In this document: positions 49,130 through 58,923 of the stretch, in pieces
How the letters are laid out: each line of letters starts with the position of its first letter
Numbering within the stretch: position 1 is the stretch's first letter
From: Reyranella sp.
GTDB lineage: Bacteria > Pseudomonadota > Alphaproteobacteria > Reyranellales > Reyranellaceae
DNA length: 64,000 bases
Assembly: GCF_004297405.1 (NCBI RefSeq)
Contig: NZ_SCVC01000036.1
Coordinates: 62,001-126,000, forward strand
Reading direction: 5' to 3'
Notes under the pieces: generated by a model
Told to the model about the DNA's origin: nothing
Database searches by the model: none
What the model saw: only the letters and a program-made list of their open reading frames with translations
Position numbers and translations under genes: made by a program

Positions 49130-50142
49130 TTACGGCGAGAGAGGACCCGGATCGCCGCCGACAGGACGACGCAGGCAGGCGACGTGATGGCCTTCCGCCA
49201 CTTCGATCAGCGGCGGCGCCGTCACCTTGCACTCGGCGATCGCATAGGGACACCGCGTATGGAAGTGGCAGCCGGGCGGTGGCTTGGCCGGGCTCGGCAC
49301 GTCGCCCTGCACGATGCGCTTGCGCTGACGGCGTCGCTTGGGATCGGGCGCGGTCGCGGCCGAGAGCAGCGCCTCGGTGTAGGGGTGCAGTGGCTGCGTG
49401 AAGAGCGTGCGCTTGGGCGCCAGTTCGACGATGCGGCCGAGATACATCACGGCGATGCGGTGGCTGATGTGCCGCATCACCGCGAGATCGTGGCTGATGA
49501 AGAGATAGGCGAGGCCATATTCCTCCTGCAGGTCGATCAGCAGGTTCAATACCTGCGCCTGCACCGAGACGTCGAGCGCGGAGACCGGCTCGTCGGCCAC
49601 GATCACGTCGGGATTGACCGACAACGCCTTGGCGATGCCCAACCGCTGACGCTGGCCACCGGAAAATTCATGCGCGTACTTGCGCATCGCCTCAGGCCGG
49701 AGCCCGACCCGCCGGAAGAGCTGTGCGACCTTCTCGTCGCGCGCCGCGCCGTGGGCGATGCCGAAATTCTCCAGCGGCTCACCCACGATCGTGCCTGAGG
49801 GCAAGCGCGGGTTCATCGACGAATACGGATCCTGGAAGATCGTCTGGATGCGCCGGCGATGGGCCCACATGGCGCCCGGCTTCAGATGGGTGATGTCCTC
49901 GCCGCCCAGCGCAATGCGTCCGGCCGTCGGCTCGATCAGCTTCAGGACGACCTTGCCGATCGTCGACTTGCCGCAACCGGACTCGCCCACCAGGCCGAGC
50001 GTCTCGCCGCGACGGATCGAGAAGGAGACGCCGTCGACCGCCCTCACCTCGCCGACCCGGCGCTGCAGCAGACCGCCATGGATCGGGAAGTGCTTTACGA
50101 GACCTTCGACCTTGAGGACCGGCTGGGTATCGAGCTTGTCGC

Positions 50143-50146
<4 letters not shown>
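49130..50146 (-). CDS. dppF: Dipeptide/oligopeptide ABC transporter ATP-binding protein DppF
   Basis: A 338-residue ABC ATPase with Walker A GESGCGKSTIG, FQDPYSSMNPRL in the Q-loop region, signature FSGGQRQRLGIA, Walker B VIVADEPVSALDVS and H-loop ISHDLAVMRHIS. The C-terminal oligopeptide/dipeptide (OPY) domain has HPYTEALLSA and the Cys-rich GCHFHTRCPYAIAECK motif that holds a Fe-S cluster in related Dpp ATPases. It overlaps dppD by ATGA and is the last gene of the operon. Confidence 0.93.
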
Positions 50147-51150
<1,004 letters not shown>

Positions 51151-51152
51151 GG

Positions 51153-52028
51153 TCAGAGCCGCCTCGCCAGTCGCGGATCGAGCCGGTCGCGCAGCCCATC
51201 GCCCAGCAGGTTCACCGCCAGCACGGTGACGGCCAGGAACGCCCCCGGAATCAGGATGGTCCAGGGCGCAATCTGAAAATAGGTGCGGCCCTGGGCAATG
51301 ATGTTGCCCCAGCTCGGGATTTCCGGCGGCACGCCGGCACCCAGGAAACTGAGGCCCGCCTCGATCAGCATGGCCGAGGCGCAGACATAGGTCGATTGTA
51401 CGATCAGTGGCGCCAGCGTGTTGGGCAGCACATGACGCCACAGGAGCTTCAGGTTCTTCGTGCCACCGGCGATGGCGCTTTCGATATAGGGCTGGGCGCG
51501 GATCGACAGCACCACGGCGCGTACGACACGCACGATGCGGGGCACTTCGGGGATGACGATGGCCACGATCACGATGCCGAGGCCCGGCCGCGACAGGGTG
51601 ATGAGCGCGATGGCGAGCAGGATCGAGGGGATCGCCATCAACCCGTCCATGATTCGCATGACGATCCCGTCGACCTTGCGGAAGTAACCGCAAGCAAGTC
51701 CCAGCGCGAGGCCCAGCACGCTCGAAAAGGCAGCCACCGAGAGGCCGACGATCAGGGAGACGCGCGCGCCGTAGATCGTCCGTGAAAAGACGTCCCGGCC
51801 GAACTGATCCGTGCCGAACCACCAGCGCTCCGACGGCGGGCGAAGCCGGTTCACGGGCGACAGCTTCAAGGGGTCATTGGGCGCGATGAAGGGCGCGAAG
51901 ACCGCCATGATGATCAGCGCCGCCAGCAGCACGGCACCGAAGGCAATCGTGGGATTGCGCCGTACCGCGGTCCACAGCGAGAAACGGCGCGTGGCCGGCA
52001 GGTCGAGATCGTCGGCGACAACGGCCAT
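51153..52028 (-). CDS. dppC: Dipeptide/oligopeptide ABC transporter permease DppC
   Basis: A 291-residue inner-membrane permease with about six helices. It begins with the OppC-type N-terminal region (RRNPTIAFGAVLLAALIIMAVFAPFIAPNDP) and FGTDQFGRDVFSRTIYGARVSL, and has the EAA loop YIESAIAGGTKNLKLLWRHVLPN near residue 200, then FLGAGVPPEIPSWGNI. The next gene upstream, dppB, ends one nucleotide before it. The C-terminus (LLGDGLRDRLDPRLAR) is typical of DppC. Confidence 0.93.
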   Translation of the reverse strand: MAVVADDLDLPATRRFSLWTAVRRNPTIAFGAVLLAALIIMAVFAPFIAPNDPLKLSPVNRLRPPSERWWFGTDQFGRDVFSRTIYGARVSLIVGLSVAAFSSVLGLALGLACGYFRKVDGIVMRIMDGLMAIPSILLAIALITLSRPGLGIVIVAIVIPEVPRIVRVVRAVVLSIRAQPYIESAIAGGTKNLKLLWRHVLPNTLAPLIVQSTYVCASAMLIEAGLSFLGAGVPPEIPSWGNIIAQGRTYFQIAPWTILIPGAFLAVTVLAVNLLGDGLRDRLDPRLARRL

Positions 52029-52029
52029 G

Positions 52030-52971
52030 TCAGTACCGGATCCGCGGATCGAGGAAGGCGTAGGAAATGTCGATGATCAGGTTCACCAGCACCTTGGCGC
52101 CGGCAAAGACCAGGATCAGCCCCTGCACCACCGGATAGTCGCGCTTCAGCACGGCATCGACCGTGAGGCGTCCCAGGCCCGGAATGTTGAACACGGTCTC
52201 GGTGATGACGACCCCGGAGATCAGGAGCGCGATGCCGATGCCAATCACCGTGACGATCGGCACGGCGGCATTCTTCAAGGCATGCAGCAGCAGCACGCGG
52301 TCTGTCGCCAGGCCCTTGGAATTGGCGGTGCGGATATAGTCTTGGGCCAGCACCTCGAGCATGGAGGCCCGCGTGATGCGGGCGATCAACGCCATGTAGG
52401 TGATGCCCAGCGCCACCGAAGGCAGGATCAGGCTTTCGACGAAGGGCCAAAAGCCTTGCTTGATTGGTGCGTAGCCCTGCACCGGCAAGAGCTGCCACTG
52501 CACGGCGAAGAAGTAGATCAGGATATAGGCCAGCACGAAGGTCGGCATCGCAAAGCCCAGCACGGCGAAGGCCATGGCCAGGCGATCGACCAGCTTACGC
52601 GCCTTCCAGGCCGCCACGACGCCGATGGGAACGGCGAGCGCAACCGCCACGAACAGCGTTGAGAGCGTGAGCGCCACCGTCGGCTCCAGCCGCTGGGCAA
52701 TCAGGCGTGTCACGGCGAGGTTCGAGAAGATCGACACGCCCATGTCGCCCTGCAGGAGCTGGCCCACCCAGACGACGAACTGCTCGACCATCGGCCGGTC
52801 GAGCCCGAGCTTGACGCGCACGGCCGCAATCGATTCGGCCGTGGCATCGTCGCCTGCGATGATCGCAGCGGGATCACCCGGTGCGAATCGCAGCAGGAAA
52901 AAGACAAACAGCGCCACCACCGCCATCACCGGCAGGGTGGCGAAGAGACGGCGCACGATATAGGAGGTCAT
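52030..52971 (-). CDS. dppB: Dipeptide/oligopeptide ABC transporter permease DppB
   Basis: A 313-residue inner-membrane permease with about six helices. MTSYIVRRLFATLPVMAVVALFVFFLLRFAPGDPA at the N-terminus, the EAA loop DYIRTANSKGLATDRVLLLHALKNA near residue 220 and GVVITETVFNIPGLGRLTVDA are classic DppB features, as is ending in LDPRIRY. It lies 22 nt downstream of the receptor gene and directly before dppC. Confidence 0.93.
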   Translation of the reverse strand: MTSYIVRRLFATLPVMAVVALFVFFLLRFAPGDPAAIIAGDDATAESIAAVRVKLGLDRPMVEQFVVWVGQLLQGDMGVSIFSNLAVTRLIAQRLEPTVALTLSTLFVAVALAVPIGVVAAWKARKLVDRLAMAFAVLGFAMPTFVLAYILIYFFAVQWQLLPVQGYAPIKQGFWPFVESLILPSVALGITYMALIARITRASMLEVLAQDYIRTANSKGLATDRVLLLHALKNAAVPIVTVIGIGIALLISGVVITETVFNIPGLGRLTVDAVLKRDYPVVQGLILVFAGAKVLVNLIIDISYAFLDPRIRY

Positions 52972-52993
52972 GCGCCGTTACGCTTAACGGATT

Positions 52994-54574
52994 TCACTTC
53001 TTGGTAATACCCCAGAGCACGGCGAGGCCGGTGTTCGGCACGACGTTGTCGATCTTGTCGCCGCGGAAGGCGATCGGCGTATCCCATTGACCGAACGGCA
53101 GGAACACGACCTGCTCCATCGCGCGGGTCTGCAGCTCCTTGGCGATCTTCTTGCGCTCCTCCTCGGTCGCCGCCATGCCGAAGGCATTGCGCAGCTTCTC
53201 GACTTCGGGATCGCACGGCCAGCCGAACAGGCCCTTGTCGCAGGCAGCACCGATCCAGGTGTGCAGGACAGGATTGGACGAACCGACGCCACCCGAGGTG
53301 GTGACGAAGATATTCCAGCCGCCTTGCGCGGGCGGCTCCTTCTTGGCACGGCGAGTCACGACCGAGCCCCAGTCCATCGACTGCGCATCGACGTTGATGC
53401 CGGCTTCGCGCATCGCTTGGACCAGCACCTGCGTTGCCGGGGTGATGGTGGCGTGGTCGGTGGCCGAGAGCACGGTGATCGGCTCGCCCTTGTAACCAGC
53501 CTCCTTGAGCAGCTGCAGCGCCTTCTTCGGGTTGTACTCCTTCATGAGTTCGCTGCCGCCGTCGTTCTCGTAGGGACCGCCGCAGGTCAGCAGTCCTTTG
53601 CAGACCCGGTAGAATTTCGGATCGCCGACGATGGTGCGCAGGAAGTCTTCCTGGTTGATCAGGTAGTACATCGCCTGCCGCGCCTTCACGTTGTCGAACG
53701 GCGGGTGGAGATGGTTCAGCCGGATCATGCCCTGCGTGCTGTCGATCTTGCCGGTCTTCATCAGCTTCACGCCGCGCGCCTTCTCGAGCAACGGCAGGAA
53801 GTCGTTGGTCGGCTGCTCGTAGAAGTCGATCTCGCCGTTGATCAGCGCCGACATGGTGGTCTGCGGATCGGAGATCCAAACCAGCTCGATGCGATCGACG
53901 CCGGGAATCTTAGCACCCGCAAAGGAGGACGGCGCCTCAGTGCGCGGCACATAGTCCTTGTTCTTGAGATAGACCGCCTTGCTGCCCGGAACCCACTGAT
54001 CCTTGGCAAACATATAGGGACCGGAGCCGACGGCCTCCTTCACCTGCTGCTGCGGATCGGTCAGGGCATCCTTCTCGCGCATGATAGCGGCGATCGAGCT
54101 CTGGCTCTTGCCCAGCGACTCCAGGACCATGCCGTAAGGTTCCCGCAGGACCATGGTGAAGGTCTTGTCGTCGACCGGCTCCATCTTTGTGACGAAGCCC
54201 ATCAGGCGCTGGCCGACACCGTCCTTGGCGCCCCAGCGCTTCAGTGAAGCGATGACGTCCTTGGTCGTGACCGGCGAGCCGTCGTGGAACTTGAGCCCGT
54301 CGCGCAGCGTGAAGGTGTAGGTGAGCCGATCAGGGCTGATCTCGTACTTGCCCACCATCTGCGGCTGCGGCTTCTGGTTGCCATCATTGCCGAACAGCGT
54401 GTCGTAGATCAGCGCGCCATGGATGTTGGCGATCGTCTGGGTGGTCCACACCGGATCGATGACGCGCACGTCAGCGTGCATCACCGCCTTGAGCACCTTT
54501 TCCTGCGCCTGCACGTCGGCGGCTGCAAAAGGCACGGCCAGCGCGAGCGCGCCGGCGAGAATACGCCTGAACAT
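52994..54574 (-). CDS. dppA: Dipeptide/oligopeptide ABC transporter substrate-binding protein (SBP family 5)
   Basis: A 526-residue periplasmic receptor with a signal peptide (MFRRILAGALALAVPFAAADVQA, cleavage before QEKVLK). The family 5 pattern is seen in DRLTYTFTLRDGLKFHDGSPVTTKDVIASLKRW and in PFDNVKARQAMYYLINQEDFL. The ATG at 54574 is chosen because GGGAGA stands about 6 nt upstream. Ligand specificity is uncertain: family 5 receptors bind peptides, opines, sugars or nickel. Being in one operon with an M81 peptidase and a deacetylase-like protein favours peptides or modified peptides. Confidence 0.9.
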   Translation of the reverse strand: MFRRILAGALALAVPFAAADVQAQEKVLKAVMHADVRVIDPVWTTQTIANIHGALIYDTLFGNDGNQKPQPQMVGKYEISPDRLTYTFTLRDGLKFHDGSPVTTKDVIASLKRWGAKDGVGQRLMGFVTKMEPVDDKTFTMVLREPYGMVLESLGKSQSSIAAIMREKDALTDPQQQVKEAVGSGPYMFAKDQWVPGSKAVYLKNKDYVPRTEAPSSFAGAKIPGVDRIELVWISDPQTTMSALINGEIDFYEQPTNDFLPLLEKARGVKLMKTGKIDSTQGMIRLNHLHPPFDNVKARQAMYYLINQEDFLRTIVGDPKFYRVCKGLLTCGGPYENDGGSELMKEYNPKKALQLLKEAGYKGEPITVLSATDHATITPATQVLVQAMREAGINVDAQSMDWGSVVTRRAKKEPPAQGGWNIFVTTSGGVGSSNPVLHTWIGAACDKGLFGWPCDPEVEKLRNAFGMAATEEERKKIAKELQTRAMEQVVFLPFGQWDTPIAFRGDKIDNVVPNTGLAVLWGITKK

Positions 54575-54602
54575 ACGAAAGTCTCCCTTACTCCCCTCAT
54601 TT

Positions 54603-54632
54603 AGTATGCAAAGCCGTTGTCGTGCTTGTCCA
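54603..54632 (-). promoter_or_regulatory. Candidate promoter in front of dppA
   Basis: On the minus strand TGGACA (54632-54627) and CATACT (54608-54603) are 18 nt apart, with the dppA ATG about 29 nt downstream. It would allow dppABCDF to be transcribed apart from the upstream peptidase gene. Confidence 0.4.
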
Positions 54633-54639
54633 GCACGAC
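54619..54639. terminator. Hairpin between the M81 peptidase gene and dppA
   Basis: GTCGTGCT (54619-54626) and AGCACGAC (54632-54639) form a perfect 8-bp stem around TGTCC, 14 nt after the peptidase stop. There is no T-run. It overlaps the candidate -35 of dppA, so it may be a transcript end, an operator, or both. Confidence 0.45.
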
Positions 54640-54653
54640 GCACGGCGCGGAGA

Positions 54654-56126
54654 TCAGAAGATCAGCCCGCGCGGCTTGGCATCCGGATCAAGCGGCCAGA
54701 TCGGGCGCTCGACCTTTTGGTAGGGGACCTTGCGGTGGTCGCGGCGTAGCGGACCGCTCGATTCGACGTAAATGACCTTCTTGGCGATCGGGCCGTAGGC
54801 CGCCATGAAGTGATTGGTCGACTTCACCACCACGATCTTGCGCTCGCGCGGATCGATTCCGAGGTTGGTGAAGAGTTCCAAGCCCGTTGCCTGCGTGCGA
54901 TTCGCAATTAAAACGACCTCTACGCCGTCGATACGCACAGCCGCACAATCGCCGACCGATACCTGAGTCGGCCCGAAGCTTTGCCAGGCATCGCGCTTGA
55001 GACCGATCACCTCGACTTCGGCATCAACCGGCTGGCCCGAGCTCGGCGCAATCTTGCCGCCAAATCGGAGGCCCATCTTGGCGCCGAGGCCGGCATCGAA
55101 GCAGAGGCGCACGGCGATCGGATCCCAGATCGGACCGAGGCAGGCATTCTCGACCTTCTTCTCGATCAGATGGCGCAGGATGTCGGTGTTGTCCGACGGT
55201 GCGCCGCCGCCGGCATTGTCGGCTGGATCGGCGATCACCACCGGCAGGTCGTTGAAGGCGACACCCTCCCCTACGCCGGCGGCAACGTCGAACGACGGCG
55301 GCTGGGTCTTGCCGCGCAGGCTCACCAGCTCCTCACCGAGTGTCGTCGCGAGCGCATCTGCCTTCTTCTTGTCGCCGTCGGCAATCACCAGCACGCGCGT
55401 GCCGATTTCGGGCACGTCGCCATAGGGAAAGCAATGTGCGATCGAGACGGACAGGATGCCGTCCTTGCCCTCCATCGCCTTGATGCGATCGACCAGGCCA
55501 CGCATCGGCTGGATGGTCGTGGGATAGCTCTGGATCTGCCGACAGTCGTAGACCGACATCACCGGCTTCACCTTGCCGCGCAGGGTGGCGAGCACGAGGT
55601 CGAGCACGTCTTCCGCCCGCTCGACGACGTCGGTATGCGGGAATTCCTTATAGAGCACGACGATGTCGGCGCCGGCGATGCGCTTCAAGGTAAGATGGCA
55701 GTGCGGGTCTAGTTCTACGCCGATCACGCATTTCGGACCGACGATGGCGCGGGCACGTTCGATGATGTCACCTTCGACGTCGTCGTAACCGTGCGCCACC
55801 ATGGCGCCGTGCAGGCCGAGCAGCAATCCATCGACCGGCAGGGCCGCCTTGAGCTGGCCCAGGATCTCGTCGCGCATGGTCTCATAGTCGGCACGGTTGG
55901 TCGTGCCAGCGGGACTGGCGGCAAAGCAGCTTCCTTCGATCAGCTCGAAGCCTTCCGCCTTGGCGCGAGCGCGTCCGACGAACAGCGGCGCGGTGCACAT
56001 ACGCGGCGCATCGGTCGGATGTTCGCCAGCTCGAAAGAACACCGACTCGCGGTAATTCTCGATGCTGGTGGGGAGCGGAGAGAAAGTGTTGGTCTCGGTG
56101 GCAAGCGTGGCCGTGAAAAGACGCAT
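54654..56126 (-). CDS. M81 family metallopeptidase (MlrC-like)
   Basis: A 490-residue protein of normal M81 length. It starts MRLFTATLATETNTFSPLPT, with the Glu ligand, and has GLLLGLHGAMVAHGYDDVEGD, the zinc site IGVELDPHCHLTL (near residue 140), PHTDVVERAEDV, then the C-terminal MlrC domain with ADPADNAGGGAPSDNTDIL and VVKSTNHFMAAYGPIAKKVIYV. MlrC is the third enzyme of microcystin degradation, but most M81 proteins have unknown peptide or amide substrates. It lies between the deacetylase gene (7-nt gap) and dppA, so it probably acts on what the Dpp system imports. Confidence 0.88.
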   Translation of the reverse strand: MRLFTATLATETNTFSPLPTSIENYRESVFFRAGEHPTDAPRMCTAPLFVGRARAKAEGFELIEGSCFAASPAGTTNRADYETMRDEILGQLKAALPVDGLLLGLHGAMVAHGYDDVEGDIIERARAIVGPKCVIGVELDPHCHLTLKRIAGADIVVLYKEFPHTDVVERAEDVLDLVLATLRGKVKPVMSVYDCRQIQSYPTTIQPMRGLVDRIKAMEGKDGILSVSIAHCFPYGDVPEIGTRVLVIADGDKKKADALATTLGEELVSLRGKTQPPSFDVAAGVGEGVAFNDLPVVIADPADNAGGGAPSDNTDILRHLIEKKVENACLGPIWDPIAVRLCFDAGLGAKMGLRFGGKIAPSSGQPVDAEVEVIGLKRDAWQSFGPTQVSVGDCAAVRIDGVEVVLIANRTQATGLELFTNLGIDPRERKIVVVKSTNHFMAAYGPIAKKVIYVESSGPLRRDHRKVPYQKVERPIWPLDPDAKPRGLIF

Positions 56127-56133
56127 GGAACTC

Positions 56134-57024
56134 CTAGGGGACAATGCCGGCGGGTAAGGAAATACAGTGTCGGGCGATGGCGCCCGGCGTGGTGAGCCAG
56201 ATCGCGTCGCGCTGCGCGGCGATGTGCCGGAGCGCGCGCTTGAGATGCCGCAAGCGGTGCGGCTGGCCGACGATATAGGCGTGCAGCGCGACGCCCATGA
56301 CAAGCGGCCGTGCTTGCGACAGCTCCAGCATCTCGTCGAACTGGTCGACGATGATGTCGGCGAATTGCTCGGCGCCATCCTTGCGGACGACGATCGAAGG
56401 AATGTCGTTCGCTTCCTGTGGATAGGGCACCGAGAGGATCTTCTTGCCGTCGCGGCAGCGGAACCAGACCGGCTGGTCGTCCATGCACCAGTCGAGATGG
56501 TAGCTGTAGCCGGCATGGGCCAGTACGTCGGGCGTGGCGTGGCTTTGCGATATCCACGGCCCCAGCCAACCTTCCGGCGTCTTCCCTTCTTCGTTCGCGA
56601 TGCGGCTCGTCACTTCCGCTATGAGCTGTCGCTCCTCAGCCTCGCCGAGCACGCCCTGACGCTCGGCATTGGTGCGGCCGTGCCCCACGATCTCGTCGCC
56701 GCGGGCACGGCAGGCTGCTACGAGCTGTGGCGCATGATCGTACATGGCGCTGTTCACGAGCGCCGCCATCGGCAGATCGAGAGCATCGAACGCATCGAGC
56801 ATGTACCAGGCGCCGACCCGGTTGCCGTAGTCGCGCCACGCATAATTGAGCACGTCGGGCTGCGGTCCTGCGGGCACCAGTTCCGCACCCAGCCCATCGC
56901 CAAAGGTGAAATGTTCGAGGTTCAGAGCGAAATAAACGGCCAGCCTGCGATTGTCGGGCCAGACGTAATCCTTGCGTCCACGCAGGGGGACATAGTCGTA
57001 GCGGTCGTGAGAACGAAGCTTCAT
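56134..57024 (-). CDS. Polysaccharide deacetylase family protein (PuuE/allantoinase-like)
   Basis: A 296-residue NodB-like barrel protein. It reads RLAVYFALNLEHFTFG, then NYAWRDYGNRVGAWYMLDAFDALDLPMAALVNSAMYDHAPQL, GDEIVGHGRTNAERQ and TPEGWLGPWISQSHATPDVLAHAGYSYHLDW. This is the PuuE-like subgroup, known for metal-independent allantoinase and for peptide/amide amidohydrolases, rather than peptidoglycan deacetylases; the canonical Asp-Asp-His-His set is not complete. TTG at 57030 and ATG at 57024 are in frame; ATG is preferred. It is the first gene of the deacetylase-M81-dpp unit. Confidence 0.82.
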   Translation of the reverse strand: MKLRSHDRYDYVPLRGRKDYVWPDNRRLAVYFALNLEHFTFGDGLGAELVPAGPQPDVLNYAWRDYGNRVGAWYMLDAFDALDLPMAALVNSAMYDHAPQLVAACRARGDEIVGHGRTNAERQGVLGEAEERQLIAEVTSRIANEEGKTPEGWLGPWISQSHATPDVLAHAGYSYHLDWCMDDQPVWFRCRDGKKILSVPYPQEANDIPSIVVRKDGAEQFADIIVDQFDEMLELSQARPLVMGVALHAYIVGQPHRLRHLKRALRHIAAQRDAIWLTTPGAIARHCISLPAGIVP

Positions 57025-57051
57025 CAGCAAAACGTAGCGTCTGATTTGCCG

Positions 57052-57129
57052 ATGGGCTACGATTTCACCAACGATGAAGAAGCCGCCGGCGCCGCCTGCG
57101 GACGATCGTGGGAGGGAATCGAGCGTTGA
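57052..57129 (+). CDS. Possible 25-codon leader ORF before the iron-type ABC operon
   Basis: ATGGGCTACGATTTC begins a frame reading MGYDFTNDEEAAGAACGRSW then EGIER and TGA. Its stop overlaps the preferred TTG start of the permease gene (TTGA at 57126-57129), so reading it would bring ribosomes to that start. No family is recognised and it may be fortuitous. Confidence 0.3.
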   Translation: MGYDFTNDEEAAGAACGRSWEGIER

Positions 57130-58889
57130 CGGCGACGAGTGCTACCGCATTGCCTGCGTCTGATGAGGTCCGACCGGCACCCCGCCGTTGGGGTGCGCCG
57201 CTTTGGGTCGGCGCGCTGCTGATCGTCCTTGCCTTCCTTGTCCTCTATCCGCTGTTGATGCTGGTCTTCGGCGCGCTGAGCGACTCCAATCCGGTGGTCG
57301 ACGGCTTCGGCGCTTTCCGGCCTTCGGTGAAGCACTTCATCGACGTGCTCGGAAACGAGAACGTCCACCTCGCCTTCTTCAACGCGCTGGCAGCCTGTGG
57401 TGGCGGCACCATCCTGGCCGTGGTGATCGGGCTCGCCTTCTCCTGGATCGTCGTGCGCACGGATACGCCTTTCAAAGGCTTCATTGCCGGCGCCAGTATG
57501 ATCCCGCTGTTTGTGCCGCCGCTGGTCGCCGGCGTCGCCTGGGGAATCCTGGGCTCGCCCAAGACCGGCCTGCTCAACACCGTGCTGAAGTGGGTCGGCA
57601 TCGATTTTCGCTTCGACTTCTATTCGATGTCGGGCCTGATCCTCGTTTTCGGCATGTACTACGCGCCCTACGTCTACATGTTCACCGCCTCGGCGCTGCG
57701 GAACATGGATCCAAGCCTCGAGGAAGCATCCGAAGTTTCCGGCGCCTCGGCCTTCACGACGCTGTTCACCGTCACCTTCCCGCTGATCGCGCCGGCAATC
57801 CTGGCGGGCTCGCTGCTCTCCTTCGTGGTTATGCTGGGCATCTACGGCGTGCCAGCTGCTCTGGGCGCACCAGCCAATATCAGTGTGCTCACGACCTACA
57901 TCTTCAAGCTCACCGCCTGGAGCCCGCCGCTCTACAACACCGCTGCGGCGGTCGCGATCCTGCTGATGGTGGTGACGGCAATCCTCGTCTGGGCGCAGCA
58001 GCGCGTGCTGTCGGGCAAGAGCTTCGCCACCGTCGCCGGCAAGGCCTTCCGGCCGCGTCCCCTGAAGCTCGGCCGCTGGCGCTGGTTCACCTTCAGTCTG
58101 GCGCTCATCTATATCTTCGTGGTGGTCGTGCTGCCGACCCTGGCGCTGATCATCGCTGCGTTCCGAAAGTTCCTGTTCATCAAGGACTTCGACGCGCTGT
58201 TCGACGCCAAGGCCTATAGCTGGGTGCACTTCAACAGCGTCTTCGACAATCCGCTGACCATGCTGTCGATCTGGAACACCATGAAGGTCGGCGTGCTGAC
58301 CGCTCTGGTGGGCGGCGCCCTGGCTTTCGCCATCGGCTACACGGTCAACCGCACCCAGGTTTCCGGTCGCCGCTCGATCGACCTGCTGGCGACCTTGCCC
58401 GTGGCCATTCCGGGTCTCGTCGTCGGCGTCGCCTATCTCTGGGCTTGGATCGGGCTCCCAGGCGGCCTCTACGGCACGATCTGGATCCTCGCGCTGGCCT
58501 TCGTTGCGCGCTTCATGCCTGACACGGTGAAGGCGCTCTCGACCTCCTTCATGCAGATCCACAAGGAACTGGAAGAAGCCGCCTGGATCTGCGGCCGCGG
58601 CATGCTCGGCACCATCCGCACCATCGTGCTGCCGCTGGCACGGCCGGGTGTCGTGGCCTCGATGACACTCCTGTTCGTGCTGGCGATTCGTGAGCTCGGC
58701 TCGTCGCTCTTCCTCTACACCAGCGACACGACCGTGATGGCGGTGTTGCTGCTCGACTATTACGAGGGCGGAAACGTCGGCAAGACTGCCGCCTTCAGTC
58801 TCGTGCAGACCGTGCTGCTGGCCGTCCTGCTCGGGATCACTACCTGGCTTTCCCGTGACGCCGCGCAAGGCAGCGCGCGAGTAGGTTAA
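57126..58889 (+). CDS. Iron(III)-type ABC transporter permease with two fused membrane domains
   Basis: A 587-residue permease of the FbpB/SfuB type, two BPD-type domains in one chain (about 25-300 and 315-585), with some 12 helices. The two EAA loops are MDPSLEEASEVSGASAFTTLFTVTFPL near residue 200 and IHKELEEAAWICGRGMLGTIRTIVLPL near residue 485. The TTG start is preferred because GGGAGGG (57110-57116) precedes it by about ten nt; a GTG at 57108 would add six residues but lacks a Shine-Dalgarno. Together with the next two genes it forms an importer for iron(III), thiamine-like, spermidine-like or other ligands. Confidence 0.88.
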   Translation: MTATSATALPASDEVRPAPRRWGAPLWVGALLIVLAFLVLYPLLMLVFGALSDSNPVVDGFGAFRPSVKHFIDVLGNENVHLAFFNALAACGGGTILAVVIGLAFSWIVVRTDTPFKGFIAGASMIPLFVPPLVAGVAWGILGSPKTGLLNTVLKWVGIDFRFDFYSMSGLILVFGMYYAPYVYMFTASALRNMDPSLEEASEVSGASAFTTLFTVTFPLIAPAILAGSLLSFVVMLGIYGVPAALGAPANISVLTTYIFKLTAWSPPLYNTAAAVAILLMVVTAILVWAQQRVLSGKSFATVAGKAFRPRPLKLGRWRWFTFSLALIYIFVVVVLPTLALIIAAFRKFLFIKDFDALFDAKAYSWVHFNSVFDNPLTMLSIWNTMKVGVLTALVGGALAFAIGYTVNRTQVSGRRSIDLLATLPVAIPGLVVGVAYLWAWIGLPGGLYGTIWILALAFVARFMPDTVKALSTSFMQIHKELEEAAWICGRGMLGTIRTIVLPLARPGVVASMTLLFVLAIRELGSSLFLYTSDTTVMAVLLLDYYEGGNVGKTAAFSLVQTVLLAVLLGITTWLSRDAAQGSARVG

Positions 58890-58923
58890 TCAACTCGGCT
58901 GACGAATAAGGACAACGGAGGAT

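Noticed and set aside
57057..58868. A 603-codon minus-strand frame opposite the iron-type permease
   Set aside because: Product is Gln/His/Arg/Glu-rich with no membrane segments or motifs; the plus strand encodes a clear two-domain permease.
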